Counted from the stretch's first letter, positions 11,226 through 22,510 are shown. The stretch: DNA of 64,000 nucleotides from Melieria omissa (GCA_963971225.1 OZ020267.1:123745891-123809890), one strand, 5' to 3'. Made by a program: numbers and translations. Notes: a model not told the origin generated them from the sequence alone.

Positions 11226-13640
11226 ATCAGGTACCTTCGAAAAATTTAACTATCCATTCAATCAATTAAAGTTGGTTAAAACATTATAATAAGTTGAGTA
11301 TATAAATCATCTTAATCCTTTCGTCCTCAAAGTTGTTTGAGAGCAACTTCACCTAATTGTCATCTTAAAGCAAAAGCTACGATTGATTTATGGGTTTAAT
11401 TCAAGTAGGCACCAACAAACTAATATTTTTAGAAGTGAATTCAAAGGAAATTACAAAAAATTTACTGCTATCCCTAAAATAATTTCCAGTAATTTGCAAC
11501 GATATCAGGGAAAATTTGTGTTCTAATTGAAGCCTGAAAATTTGATCAAAACCTTGTTTCTTTAATAATGGTTAAATAAAATCAATAAGTGATAATTTTG
11601 TATTTTTCCATAAATATTAAATAAGTTTTTGTGACTTTCTGTTGAAAATATTCATAAAACACAACCTTAACGCTTTCCGGAAATTTTTACTATGTATCGT
11701 AAAATATTTTCGAAGATTTTTTATTTGACAGCGAACGCATTTTTTATGGAACGGCTTCTTAATTTTCACAAAGTAGGCTGTGTTGTGTCATTCTGTATCA
11801 AAATATAAATATATAAATGTATTGGTTTGTAAGTATAGTAATTGTAAGTATATATTTTCAAGAATTTGAAAATCTAGCAAATGACGATGACGATGAATAC
11901 GTTTTGATTACAAATAGCTTAACGATTTTAAAGTTTGAATCTCAGTTAATTTATAAAACTTACTAAATTTAACACTTTTTGTATCTCAATATTTGTCCCG
12001 AGTCTTAAAAAATTTGTATGATATATCGTACAAATGACGGCAAATATTGCAAGTTATGTTTGTAGTTTTTAAGTTATGGGTTTCGTAATAACATTTTTTC
12101 GTTTGCGTGCCTGCCACGCCCATCTGTAAACCACGTGACTAATAAAATTCGACTATTCGGCAAGTTTGTGCTTAACTCGGCAGATACAGGTTATGTAAGG
12201 TTGGACATGCGTACTTGCCACTCCCACTGCGGTAAATAAGGATCGACTATATTCCGTATCTTTCTGTAAAACTATATGAATTTTAATTGATTCTGCGTTC
12301 TATTGAGGGGAAAAGGACTTTGCAACAACAACAACTGCTACATAAGGCCAAATAAATGTAACTCAATTAAGTTATAAGTTAAGTATATAAGTTTCGATCA
12401 AAATGAAATCGCCTTTGGATTTTTGTTGTTATAATTTATGTGTTCTATAAAAAAAAATCAATGAATTGTTCATAAGACCTAAAAAAGGAAGCAAACATTT
12501 CATGAAAATTTACTCCTCTACGATATAGTGTACGAAATTGATTGAGCTGGAATTCTGACCCTAAGTGATTTTTTTGATATCTTGTTCTATTTTAGTGCTA
12601 AAATGTTCAATAAGAGCCAATATTTTGAAGGAAAAATTTTTACCTCAACAAATGCGGAAATTTACCAGAAAGGGTTAACACATTGTTTCGAATCTTTGTG
12701 GTTATTGTATGTTTTGCCAACAAAAATTTTCATACTTAAATTCCTAAAAATATGTCGCAGTGAAATATGGAAAAACAGCAAGTAGTTTGCTAAGTGTGTG
12801 TGGTTGAAATTTTTGCTTGTGTGATGCAACTCTTTTTAGAATAGCTCCTACAGTAATGAACCAATTCAAATTTTGTTAATGCCCTTGAAAAGATAAATAT
12901 TGACGCTTGCGAAAATACTTTAGCTACTTTCGTCAATGACGCGAAAAGCATTAGGAGATTTCAATACAAACACGTGTTCAGAAGATGAAGTCGCATTTAC
13001 ACTCTAATGAGCATAGGCCGAGAATGACACATACAATAAAAAAAATCTGTTCTATAAGTTTAAGTTACAACCTTACACTATACATTGCACACTAACTCCT
13101 TTTTGAAAATTGCAACACCGATTTTAAATGAATTTTTATGAAAAATTCGCGAAAATTGAACTTTGAAGGGCCATAGCCATGTTAACCCTTGACCAATCGA
13201 AATCGACTATGGTCAAAATTATAGCTTGAGGATTCGTTATTGTGTCATACACAAATTATCGCGTTTTTCAACATATTCTAAATGCAATAAAAATTCAAAG
13301 ATGAAAAAACGTGGAAAACACCTCCTAGCAAAAACCACCAATAACTTACAAACCGCTCAAACAATCGAAAAACTAAGTACGCAGTTGTGATCAGCGTCCA
13401 AAAATCCTTTAGAAAAGGTTTACTAGAACTCGGAAAAATTTTGGCTGTTGCTCAGTGTAATTGGATCAGGTTTTTTTTGTCATAAAGATTAGCTTTGGTG
13501 TACTAATTTGATCTATTGAATACCTTTTGGTTTTGACTGTTCATGTTTAGACTTTTCATGAGTTTCAGTTCTTTTTAGTAAGATTAAAATTCAAAATATT
13601 GGATATAAAAACTGGCGAAAGAGCTCTTCGCTGAGTTGAG
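11226..13640. other. AT-rich spacer
   Basis: No convincing gene, transposon or array is recognised. A short GC-richer patch occurs near 12105-12240. Confidence 0.45.
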
Positions 13641-13679
13641 AACATTCACATAGAACAGGGAACATAGAATACTTTTTTC

Positions 13680-14060
13680 TTTTCATACATTTCGCAAACA
13701 ACTGCAGAGGATATTCTCATGTTTTGGAGATGGTATCGAAGTACCCAATGCCCAGTTAGGTATTTAGTAATGGCAAGAATATCTTCTCGATTCAGTATTG
13801 GAAGTTAACGGGCAGACAGGTGATCTGGTGTCCAGAATTTTTTGCTTGGCGCAGTGTTCTGCAGTTAGTTTATTGGTTAGAAAACTCCTGACATCTGTTT
13901 TCCTATGAAAGCTTTCTGTTTCCTGACAGCCCACAGAATGGTTTTGGGTCTATTGATATCTTTTTTGATAGCTCGTTCGTTTTTTGCAACATGTCACTTG
14001 TGCTTTGGTATCCAATGGAAGTTTATTGAGTTGCGTCTACTCGGTTTGCTTAAGAGATCA
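13680..14060 (-). pseudogene. LINE (Jockey/R1-like) pol remnant, RNase H to C-terminal region
   Basis: Minus-strand translation, changing frame, gives SINFHWIPKHK (about 14000-14035), which resembles the W-[VI]-P-G-H stretch of the RNase H domain in non-LTR retrotransposons. It then gives YLTGHWVLRYHLQNMRIS (about 13725-13780), which resembles the conserved LTGH..L..HL segment just before the C-terminal CCHC knuckle. Stops and frameshifts break the reading, and nothing upstream of RNase H is seen. That fits a 5'-truncated, long-dead LINE. The assignment rests on short motifs recognised by eye, so the exact clade is not settled. Confidence 0.5.
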
Positions 14061-14940
14061 GAGGCAATCAGTTAGTTGAGGTCAGTCAGTCAGTTAGTAG
14101 ACTTTTTGTTGGGATACTATAAAGAGAGATGGGTTCAGGACGATTTCCTGCTCAAAGTTCGCGTATGTTTCCAGCTTAAACACCTCATTTTCTTTCGAAA
14201 AATACTTCTAAGACTTAAGTCCATATGTCCCAGTCCTGTCCTGAATTTGGCCGCATACTAGAATTGCTATCATAATACAGTACAGAAAAAATTTCTTTGT
14301 CGAATTGAGTTGACCGCATTGATCAAAATATTGACCACAAACATGTAGTTAGGTTTTTAAGATATTTTATATCTTGGATTCTCCAAGTTAACAGTACTGG
14401 TATATATAATGTTTTGAACTTCTAACTAATTTTTTTTTTAATAAATTTATGCTGAAAAAATTTAAAACTATCTTTTGAAAACCTTATCTTTTAATATTAA
14501 AAATGTTTTTTCACGGAAAACTTATTCCAAACCAAAGTATATTCCCTAAGTTTTACGACTAGTAGCAATTTGTAAAACATTTTCATAATTTTAAAGGATT
14601 TTTTATAATTTTTTGAGGAATTGTTTTCAACGGAAAAACATTACAAACTTGAAAATGGTTTTGAAATAATTCTCATAAAAATTCGCAACGATCCAACGAG
14701 ACATACAAATATGTAAGTTCCAAGTTAGTTATTGTTTTTCTGTTTATATATCTATGACTGAAATTTTAATTTTTATATTTTGACAAATTATATTTCTGAT
14801 TGATTCTATTATTTTTATCACTTGAGACAATCTGTGTAAAGATAAAATACAATTATTGTACAAATATGAAAAATAATTTAGGTGGTAATTTTTTTGCTAC
14901 TACTTTAGCAAACCTTCTCATTTGAATTTACCATCAAAAA
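14061..14940. other. AT-rich spacer
   Basis: Very AT-rich, with T and A homopolymers. No recognised feature. Confidence 0.45.
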
Positions 14941-15230
14941 TGTTTTCGATACTTTGGCATTGCCATCTCTAGTCATTGATCGACCCGTACCAGTTGTCTC
15001 GCTTACTCCTACGCACCCTAAAGGCGCCCGAGTTAGAGACGCAAGGCGCAACATTCTACTAGCCAGACACAAGTTTGACTACCAGCTGTGTGCCGGCATC
15101 AGCGAGAGTCCTTTGTGCACAGTACACAAGAGCAAAGCATCAGTAACACATTTGCCGCTCAAAGACATTTCACTACTCGGGACCGCATCGCATTGTATCT
15201 TTAACTGTGTTTTTGTAAAAAATTTTGTAG
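14941..15230 (+). other. GC-rich flank of the candidate exon, ending in an acceptor-like AG
   Basis: This stretch is clearly GC-richer than the AT-rich DNA before it. It could be an upstream exon, untranslated leader or promoter of the candidate gene beginning at 15231. It ends with a T-rich tract and TTTTGTAG at 15223-15230, a plausible 3' splice site. A 160-codon frame starting at 14954 runs through here, but its second half is a shadow of the better frame at 15259-15627. A possible donor GTAACA follows TCA near 15150, but its phase does not match the acceptor, so I do not propose the intron as proven. Confidence 0.35.
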
Positions 15231-15258
15231 GAAACGTGCACCAAAGACGGCGAGCCAA

Positions 15259-15627
15259 ATGTGCAACGGGCGCTTGCCTTCGTTTTCACTGTTGCGTAAA
15301 ACTAGGCGGCCTAGGCGGCGTAGGCGGCCTGTTCGGGCTAGGCGGCCTGTTCGGAATGAAGACTTTGACGAATCGTCGGCAGAGTCATCGGGCGCCGAGG
15401 AGCCTGAGGTCACTGTTCGCAGATTTCCCCCACTGAAAATTGACCTTTCGGCCCCTTGGAGCACTTTGCTGATGGATCTTCTCGAGGATTGCATGGATAG
15501 TTGGTTATTTGCCTTTTGGTTAATTTTCGAAATTTGCTTTTTGTGTTTTTTAATTTATCACACCGCTTACGTGCTCGGAATGTTTTTCTACATTAATTAT
15601 AAACGTGTTGTAGGTTTGTTTGCATAA
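15259..15627 (+). CDS. Candidate small membrane protein or last exon (unrecognised)
   Basis: I do not recognise this 122-residue frame. It has a strongly basic Arg-rich stretch at about residues 14-32 (RRPRRRRRPVRARR), an acidic Ser/Glu-rich stretch at about 34-51, then PWSTLLMDLLEDCMDSW. A long hydrophobic region follows at about 81-113, enough for one or two membrane helices, and the end is YKRVVGLFA. The frame is open back to an acceptor-like TTTTGTAG at 15223-15230, so it may be a 3' exon starting at 15231 rather than starting at this ATG. An AATAAA signal lies at 15687-15692, about 60 bases past the stop. The Arg-rich part is encoded by a GGCGGCCTG-type short repeat, which could create the frame by chance. 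Orthologues or transcripts would decide it. Confidence 0.4.
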   Translation: MCNGRLPSFSLLRKTRRPRRRRRPVRARRPVRNEDFDESSAESSGAEEPEVTVRRFPPLKIDLSAPWSTLLMDLLEDCMDSWLFAFWLIFEICFLCFLIYHTAYVLGMFFYINYKRVVGLFA

Positions 15628-15686
15628 GAACTTTTATGTTTTCAACTGACTACTGAATTACGAATTTTTGTGTTAAAGATTTTATA

Positions 15687-15692
15687 AATAAA
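15687..15692 (+). terminator. Poly(A) signal AATAAA after the candidate exon
   Basis: AATAAA sits 60 bases after the stop at 15627. In AT-rich DNA this hexamer is common by chance, so it is supportive but not decisive. Confidence 0.35.
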
Positions 15693-16595
15693 TGATAATT
15701 TGTGAATCTATTACCAAATATATCAAATGATCTGTGTTCGTAAATTACTAGCAGCTGTAATGCCCCTTTTATGTTGTTTGTGAAAACAGGATTCGGCAGG
15801 TAGAACGAGTGAGCACTTGCATTTTTCAGATGTAACGATTTTCTTTGAAGGGATGTTTTTTTGTGAATTTTAGTGGTAGAACTTACTTGATTTCTTTTAT
15901 TTAATTTGAATTTATTTATTTAATTTGTAGTCACTTAATTGGATCGTATGGGTGGAATTTTTTCACCTTGAAATTTCACTGGTTTCAGAGCCAACACGAG
16001 GTGTGAACGAAATCCATCAGTTTACTGATTTTGCCTCCGAAGTATTATTGCTCCTCAGTATGTTCGAAAAAACTTTTTAGCCGCGTTTTCCATTTTGGTT
16101 TTGATAAAACCGAGTAGAGGAAGTATTGAATGTTTTTTTTTTTCGTCTGGTTTAAGACAGCATTGACAGGCATTGTGACGTTTTTGTTGTGAGGTTTTTT
16201 GGCATTCGAACCCATATTGCACCGCTCCTTCATTGAGAGTGAAACGTATCTGTACGTCTCGACAGTACGGCCAACCTCTGGTTATTCTTAAGGTTCTTGT
16301 GCTCTGAGAAGCTGCTAAGAATTTCGACGGTCCGGCGAGCTACATCCAGAAAACTATCGGTGCGTTCAGCGCCATTGAAGCAACTACACTTCCGGACACT
16401 TTTCAATTGTGTTTTTGAAGAAGGTGTTCTCCTACGCGTACCGTGACTCAGAACATGCTCACGACATGGGCGTAGCCAAGGGGGGGTTGTATGTCAGTAC
16501 CCTCCCATTGCTTGTAATTATTTCACATTTTAAATCAATATGCATGGTTGCCGCATTAGCAAAAAGGTCTTTAAAAATTTGTTTGTTAAATTGCC
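15693..16595. other. Spacer without recognised features
   Basis: Mixed composition. Short overlapping open frames are present, but none resembles a known protein. Confidence 0.4.
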
Positions 16596-16599
16596 TCTT

Positions 16600-16735
16600 C
16601 TAGGGTCAATACAGCGATGTTCATGATCCAAAAGTCTGTCTAATGAGTGTTTTAGATCGCCGGCCGGGATGACCTTGAGAATGTCGGTACAAGCCTTCTG
16701 GATGACTTCTATGTTCTTAATGGCTGTTTTTCATC
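16600..16735 (-). pseudogene. Transposase C-terminal fragment (mariner-like)
   Basis: Minus-strand translation over 45 codons without a stop includes VIQKACTDILKVIPAGDLKH and SLDRLLDHEHRCID. Patterns of this kind, with LK.IP..D and R..RCI, occur at the very end of mariner-type transposases just before the usual final GxYFE. Nothing else of the transposase is seen: the expected upstream part would lie in the CAGT repeat that begins at 16765. The family call is by memory of the pattern and is tentative. Confidence 0.4.
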
Positions 16736-16764
16736 GGCAAATACATTTTTTTTTTAAGTGAACC

Positions 16765-17165
16765 AGTTGGTCAGTCAGTCTGTCTGTCAGTCAAGTCTGT
16801 CAGTCAGCCAGTCTGTTAGTCTATCAGTCAGTCTGTCAGTCTGTCAGTCTGTCAGTCTGTCAGTCAGTCAGTCATTCTGTAAGTCTGTCAGTCAGTCTGT
16901 CAGTCAGTCTGTCTGTCAGTCAGTCAGTCTATCAGTCTGTCAGTCTGTAAGTTTGTCAGTCAGTCTGTCATTCTGTCATTCTTTCATTATGTCAGTCTGT
17001 CTGTCAGTCATTCAGTCAGTCTGTCAGTCTGTTAGTCTGTCAGTGAGTCTGTCAGTCTGTTAGTCTGTCAGTCAAGTCAGTCAGTCAGTCAGTCAGTCTG
17101 TCAGTTAGTCTGTCAAGTCAGTCAGTCTGTCAGTCAGTCTGTCAAGTCAGTCAGTCTGTCTATCA
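16765..17165. repeat. CAGT/CTGT tetranucleotide array
   Basis: About 400 bp of CAGT and CTGT steps arranged as higher-order phrases such as GTCAGTCAGTCTGT. The 101-codon frame inside it, rich in SVSQ, is a product of the repeat and not a gene. Confidence 0.9.
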
Positions 17166-17418
17166 AAACTGGAAAAGGGCTGTACCAAATTGGATACTTC
17201 CTTCGGCGGGTTTGTTCGTAATTTCTACGCGAAGGTTTAGGAAAAAAGAGAAGTCGAGAAAACGGGGCTTGGCACCACCATTCCACGCAGTACTCTAAGT
17301 CCACATAAATAAAACTTGGTACGAATCTTCTACTCAGTAGCACAATTCGACTAGAAAAAAGTTGTGAGCATTGCACAAGGGGGCGTGGTGTCGCATCCAT
17401 TTTTTTAAACATACATAA
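17166..17418. repeat. Segment related to the 268-bp Helitron repeat at 51.5 kb
   Basis: Contains AAACTTGGTACGAA (about 17312) and CAAGGGGGCGTGGTG (about 17376). These are close to the phrases AACTCGGTACAAA and CAAGGGGGCGTGGCA repeated in the Helitron at 51389-53262. It is probably a decayed single unit of a related element. Confidence 0.4.
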
Positions 17419-18040
17419 ATTGTTTGTCCTGACTGACTGACTGATTGATTAATTGATTTATCATCGCTCAGTCCAAACAGCTGAAGCTAAAAATATAAAA
17501 TTTGAACTGTAGATACATCTGAAGAATGAAGCTCCGCTTACATGGGATTTTTTGAAATTCGGGGTCTAAAAAGGCAAAACATAAGTTAAAGTGTTGTATG
17601 AAGATGATTTTGATTTCGAACTTTCTGAAAATACTCTAAATCAAAAATAATTCGACACGTATTTTATAATTTTTGGAAAACCGAAATTTCACTGGGCCAA
17701 GGTTAAGGTTTGTTTACGGTAAGATTACGAAGAAAAAACATGAACGAATGGGCCTATTGACTTAAAAAATTGTAAAAATAATTAAAATAAATCTAACTGG
17801 ATCAATGGCGGGTTAAAAGTGTACATACTTTTAGGAAGGAACCAAGTTTTTGACCCTATTGACTCAAAACTTGGTGAAAGTACTTCAAATGTAAAATAAC
17901 TCGACACGTGTTTTTCACTTTTCCGAATGTTAAAAGAGGTCGGGGTCAAGGGTGGGTTAAAAGTTTGTTTGGAGGAACTGTGAAAAAACATGAACTAACG
18001 GGCCCATTGACTTCAAACTTGGTGAAAGTACTCTTAGCTA

Positions 18041-18795
18041 TCAGGTGTACAACTCTGCTTCCGCCGTTTTTTCCAAAATTAAAAGCTTTATTGCGAAAAA
18101 GTGCTTACAGATGTATTATTCAAAGTATTGTCCGTCGCTAGCGACAACTTTCTCCCATCTTTCCGGCAATTTTCGGATCCCGGCTCGAAAAAAGGAGTCC
18201 TCTTTTGACGCTATCCATGAAGCAATCCATTTTTCCAATTCTTCGAAGGATTGAAAATGTTGATCTGCCAGGCCGTGTGCCATCGAACGGAATAGGTGGA
18301 AGTCAGAAGGGGCGACATCTGGGGAATACGGCGGGTGGGGCAAGACTTCCCATTTCAGCGTTTCCAGGTACTTTTTGACCACTTTTGCGACGTGAGGCCG
18401 AGCATTGTCGTGTTGAAGGATGACTCACCATTTTCACTCACCACGAAATCACCATTTTTAAAACGTTGAAACCACTCCCGACACGTTCTTTCACTCAGAG
18501 CAGCATCACCGTAAGTTTCTGAGAGCAATCGATGAGCTTCAGCTGCATTTTTTTTTCGAATTGTAACAGAAAAGTAAAACTTCCCGCAAATGGCGAGAAT
18601 TGGGCACATAAACGGACATTTTCGAGCGTGAATAATACGAAAACAAGAACAACTGTCACTGAAACGGCGATGACAATTCGTTAGGCCCTGTCCACACTCA
18701 CTTTAAAGGCATTACCATCTATGTATTTCAACCAGCCTCAGCCGGTACAGCCACCTATCGGAAAACGGCGGAAGCAAATACACCTGTACACCTGA
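18041..18795 (-). mobile_element. Internally deleted mariner, nested in a Helitron
   Basis: Terminal inverted repeats begin TCAGGTGTACA on both sides and continue GCTTCCGCCGTTTT, with a few bases of indel. TA flanks both ends (18039-18040 and 18796-18797), as expected for a mariner target duplication. At 755 bp it is far shorter than the usual 1.3 kb. The copy is read on the minus strand. The host Helitron's repeat unit resumes across the insertion. Confidence 0.93.
18116..18609 (-). pseudogene. Deleted mariner transposase
   Basis: The N-terminal part encodes AAEAHRLLSETYGDAALSER and TCREWFQRFKNGDF, the helix-turn-helix DNA-binding region. After a deletion, the C-terminal part encodes HDNARPHVAKVVKKYL (about 18375-18420) and PHPPYSPDVAPSDFHLF, then the end of the protein (KVVASDGQYFE). 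The second and third catalytic aspartates (in HDNA and YSPD) remain, but the first is lost with roughly 100-180 residues. The two parts are in different frames. The junction near 18425-18450 carries a short direct repeat (GGTGAGT twice on the minus strand), which suggests deletion by slippage or end-joining at microhomology. Confidence 0.9.
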
Positions 18796-19142
18796 TAGAA
18801 ATAATTTGATACGTGTTTTTCACTTTTTTGAAAATCAAAATGTAACGGGTCAATATTGGACTAACAATTTGTATGGAGAAAACTTAGACAAAAAGCACTT
18901 CAATCGGGAAATAATTAAAACGTGATTGCCATTTTTTGAAAATCGAAATCTACCGTGGTAAACCAAGGGTTAAGAATTTGTTACTGTGAAAATACGTGAT
19001 TTAATGGGCCTTTTGACTTCAAGATTCAAAATAATTAGGCACATGTTGTTTTCTAATCAAAATCTGACGGAGTCATCAATGGGTTAAGAATTTGTATTAG
19101 CGGAAACATCAGTGCGCGTGCAAAGCCGCGGGGCGCAGCTAG

Positions 19143-20470
19143 TCTTTTACATACATTTGTTGTTGAGTTGAGTTGTTGCATTGTGAGCTTTGTAGAATTC
19201 AAGGCGCTTAAATGTGTTTCATGTTCTAAACAATTTTTTGTATTTATTATTTATTTACTTATTTTTTTATTTATTTTACTTTTCAGGTTAAATCTTTTTA
19301 TACAACAATGCATTGGTCAGAATATCGTATGTGCATATGGTTTTCAAACTTTCATCGACTTTCGAGCTTCTCTTCCATATGAAAAACAGATATCACTCCA
19401 CATGGGTTAAGAATAATGTTAGTCCCTGTGAGACGTTTTGAGGTTTTTAAGGGCCTGCTTCGTCTCACATGAGTAAACCGCCTTTGTTCGACTCATACTG
19501 GGTCCGTGTGCATTAAAGTGTGTTAGTGTGTGTGCGGTGTACGAGCGTTCATTTGGATTAATCACCTGTCGTAGGCGCACAAACACACACACACACACAC
19601 AACTAAATAAATGAACGTGAACATGAATGATGTAACAAAGTACCAACAAATACAAATAGTGGCAACATGTGTAAAAAAACTGCGTACATGTGTACATACA
19701 AACAGGTAAACATGTGTTGCTGCGGACTGCGGTGCGCAGTTCTAATGTTATTTGCTTTGCGTGTCTGCATGTTGCGCTCTCGTCTGCGTGTGTGTGTGTG
19801 CGTCGTTTAATTCTTTCAAAATGTCAAAATTGCTGGCGTGCCCCGTTTTCGCAAGCGGTCTCTGTCCAAATGTACTTTCATGCCTGGCTGCATACGTGTG
19901 CCGGTGTTTGGGTGTTTGGGTGTGTGTGTGAGTGCGCACGCCTTTTATCGCTCGACGTGTGCGTGCGGCGCGTTGCGAAGCATTGAACGTTGCTGGCGAC
20001 AAAACGGCGAAGTGCGGCATTTTAGACTGCTGGAAATAGCATTTAATTTGGTGGCGCGTGAAAAATGCCACATTACATTGTCAAATGTCAACAAAGAAGC
20101 CGACAAAGAAATTCCAAGGATTTCCTTTTGTACAACGAAATAACGAAATAAAGTATAAACGAAAAAGTTAAATAAAACGACTGCAGTCTGCGAAGAACGC
20201 GTGCGAAATCACACACAGCCACACGTTGCGACCTGTGGCAGCCTTTTGTTGTTAAGTGCGCACGCGCGCTAATTGGCTTAATTTGGCGATTTTATTCGAA
20301 TGCGGCGGTGCGGAGATCAGCGAAATTTCATTACTTAACACTTGGATTCGAGGTGCACTTCTACTCTCTCTCTTTCTGTTTACCATTGCGTAATGTTGTA
20401 TTAGACGGCACGAGGCGGGAATTCAAAAGCGAAGAGTAATTGGAAAATGTAAACACACACATTTGCATTT
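19143..20470. other. GC-richer unique block
   Basis: Holds a CA run at 19576-19600, TGTGTGTGTG near 19788-19800 and 19920, and homeodomain-like words (TAATTGGCTTAATTTGG near 20269). Open frames overlap on both strands and are composition-driven. Candidate regulatory or intronic DNA. A T-rich tract ending CAG at 19285 followed by GTTAAA is a weak splice-site look-alike, treated under rejected items. Confidence 0.4.
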
Positions 20471-21417
20471 GTGTGTATTAGCTGAGGTATTCGTTTGGGT
20501 ATGACACATCAATTTTTAATACAAACACAGTTGATGTGGTAATGTTACCATTGAAACCGAAAGAAAGGATTCATTCATTCATTCGCTTCACTTGAGAGTA
20601 AAATTCAAATAAACTGCTACGAATAGCAGATTTTTGATCTTTCAACTATTCATTTTCATTTTCTACTCAAGCTTTCTGTAACAATTTTTATCTGCCATTC
20701 TGATATAACGCGGTTTCCACTCATTCCTAGCTTGTTTCGTTGGCCTCATACATTTTACAAGTTCGAGGACGATTTCGATTTCTTTCTATTGAAAGTAAAT
20801 TTTTGCTAACTAAAAAATTACATTCTTTGTTAACTTAATAAACATATCCTTATCAATTTGAGTTTTTAAGAAAACTCGATTGCAAATTTTGTTGGCTAAT
20901 ATTTTTACATTCCATTCGAGTAGAGAGTATCGAATAGAGTCATTGAAAAAGTTTTCCAAAAACATTTGTACAGATGCCGGTCAACCCGATTTGATCAGCA
21001 TGAGGTTCGGCCGATCTTTTTGCTTTCTAGCGAGTTTTGCTCCAAGGTCATTTTTCCAATGCTGCCGTTTCCTTTACGAAAAGTGTGACTTACTTTAATT
21101 ACTACCACTTCTACCTTCGGATTCAGATATCTAGTGTCTCTATTAGAGCTTTCTGGGACCATTCCTCATTTTAGATTATACTAGGAATATATTGGAATTA
21201 GAAGATTCGATTTAAGGAGTGTCCACAAAAAAATGATCCCTCTTCTTTGAATTTGTAAATTTTTTGGGGGTGCACCTCAACAGTAGGCTTTGCTTTTTCA
21301 AAAAGCTTAAACTTCACAAAAACTAATTGCATTTAATTTCAGTTGAGTTTAGTTTAGTTAATTTAGGGTATTTACATTCGGATAATACATTGAGTAATGC
21401 AGAATCACATTCATATT
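20471..21417. other. AT-rich spacer
   Basis: No recognised gene or element. Confidence 0.45.
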
Positions 21418-21421
21418 TTAA

Positions 21422-21663
21422 CACATTCGAGACGACGATTTTTTTCGAACACGGTCGACAGGAGCGAACTTTTATTTTTCTTTGTATTGTACACAGTAAA
21501 ACCAATGCCAAATTGATTCTTCCTGTACTTTATAGATTTCATTAGTTTCAGAAAAATCTTATTTCGAACACAAGTTTACTCAGAATAACTGATAATTGCA
21601 CATTACTGTCTTATAGCCTCGGAAATCCATTGCACACACGGTGTGCAATCCGTCTCGAATGGG
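21422..21663. mobile_element. Small TTAA-flanked element (piggyBac-like MITE)
   Basis: The left end is CACATTCGAGACGACG and the right end, read inward on the other strand, is CCCATTCGAGACGGAT, giving a 13-bp terminal inverted repeat with one mismatch. Both sides are flanked by TTAA (21418-21421 and 21664-21667), the target duplication typical of piggyBac-type elements. It is 242 bp long with no coding content. A perfect 8-bp stem (TTGCACAC/GTGTGCAA) lies near the right end. Confidence 0.75.
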
Positions 21664-21981
21664 TTAAGTGACAACACCTTTTCCAAAACGTGATTTTCTT
21701 GAGAATTTTGTAAGTATTTTACAAAATTCAGAGTTACCTATAATATTTATAAATTGTTTAAACAATGTTCAAAGTACACCTCAGAATTGTGTTTGTGTCA
21801 TGACTCATGAGGTTCAATACTTAGTTGTAGAATTATAGGCAATTAAAATTAAACAGGGGTCAAATTAAATCAGTTCTCGATTAAATTAAATAATTAAATT
21901 AAACAGTGTTCTCGATGCTTGAACAAATTGGTTTGTTTTGCTATTCATGAAAACCTTTTATACATAAAAGTTAGAAAATAT

Positions 21982-22344
21982 TGTAACGATCATGCAGCTC
22001 GTTCTGCGACACTGTGTGCCCCCTAACATAGGCAACACGACAACACTAAACGGACATTGGTCGGTAGCTGCAGCATTGCATAGTTTCAGGGAGCATGGTA
22101 GCTTTGCGCAGAATAATCGCAGAGACGATTCGAGACGATGCTGGAATGTTCGTTGCGCTTCTTGCAAACAAGTATAAAAGACACCCGGCTACAACGCAGT
22201 GAGTGAGTTTTGATTTTGTGAAAGTAAAGTAAAAGTAAACTGACATTAAAAATTTGAAAGTATTTAAAGCGATAACAGTGGTGAACTGGTGTTAAAGACA
22301 TTCAGTGTATTTTATTTTGGCACAATCCAGTGATACGAACTACA
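21982..22344 (+). mobile_element. Solo LTR, related to the TGTAACGATGAG family
   Basis: Starts TGTAACGATC and ends near CACAATCCAGTGATACGAACTACA (about 22321-22344). It contains a TATAAAA promoter-like box at about 22172, ACCCGGCTACAACGCAGTGAG shortly after it, and the shared tail phrase TTTTATTTTGGCACAATCCAG. No gag, pol or primer-binding site is seen on either side. Its end words are shared with the solo LTRs at 39535 and 57986, so all seem to come from related LTR retrotransposons. A clear target duplication was not found. Confidence 0.65.
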
Positions 22345-22510
22345 TACTTTGGTTTCAAACTTGGTAAAAACAAACTTGAAAAAAAATTAATTCATGTGCC
22401 AATCTATTTCAAACTCCGTACACGTGTTCCAAATGAGGAATAAATCGATTCGTGTTTTTCAGTTTTCTGAAAATCAAAATCTATTGGTCCACTGTTTCAA
22501 CCAATAACTC
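22345..22510 (+). repeat. Fragment of the copy A/B Helitron repeat
   Basis: Contains TTTCAAACTTGGTAAAA, ATTCGTGTTTTTCAGTTTTC and TGAAAATCAAAATCTATTGG in the same order as the 140-bp units at 17.5-19.1 kb and 36.2-37.2 kb. It is a short decayed fragment directly abutting the solo LTR. Confidence 0.55.

Larger units (their letters stand above)
17419..19142 (+). mobile_element. Helitron-like non-autonomous element, copy A (interrupted by mariner)
   Basis: The left part (CATCGCTCAG, AACAGCTGAAGCTA) matches the start of a second copy at 36164. The interior is a run of diverged units of about 140 bp carrying TTGACTTCAAACTTGGTGAA, TTCGACACGTGTTTTTCA and GGTCAACAATGGGTTAA-type phrases. The right end is GCAGCTAG followed by T (CTAG at 19139-19142), the Helitron 3' terminus. 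A mariner sits at 18041-18795 between TA dinucleotides. Without it the element is about 970 bp, close to the 1.04 kb of copy B. The exact 5' end is not certain. No Rep/helicase coding is present, so it is non-autonomous. Confidence 0.65.

Noticed and set aside
14954..15436. A 160-codon frame overlapping the candidate exon
   Set aside because: Its second half reads the Arg-rich repeat of the 15259 frame in another phase, and the first half has no recognisable feature. The frame at 15259 has better support (acceptor, hydrophobic region, poly(A) signal).
16758..17063. A 101-codon frame rich in SVSQ
   Set aside because: Product of the CAGT/CTGT repeat.
19258..19292. T-rich tract and TTTTCAG followed by GTTAAA as a second ratchet site
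   Set aside because: The acceptor half is good, but GTTAAA is a poor donor compared with the GTAAGT needed, so I do not call it.
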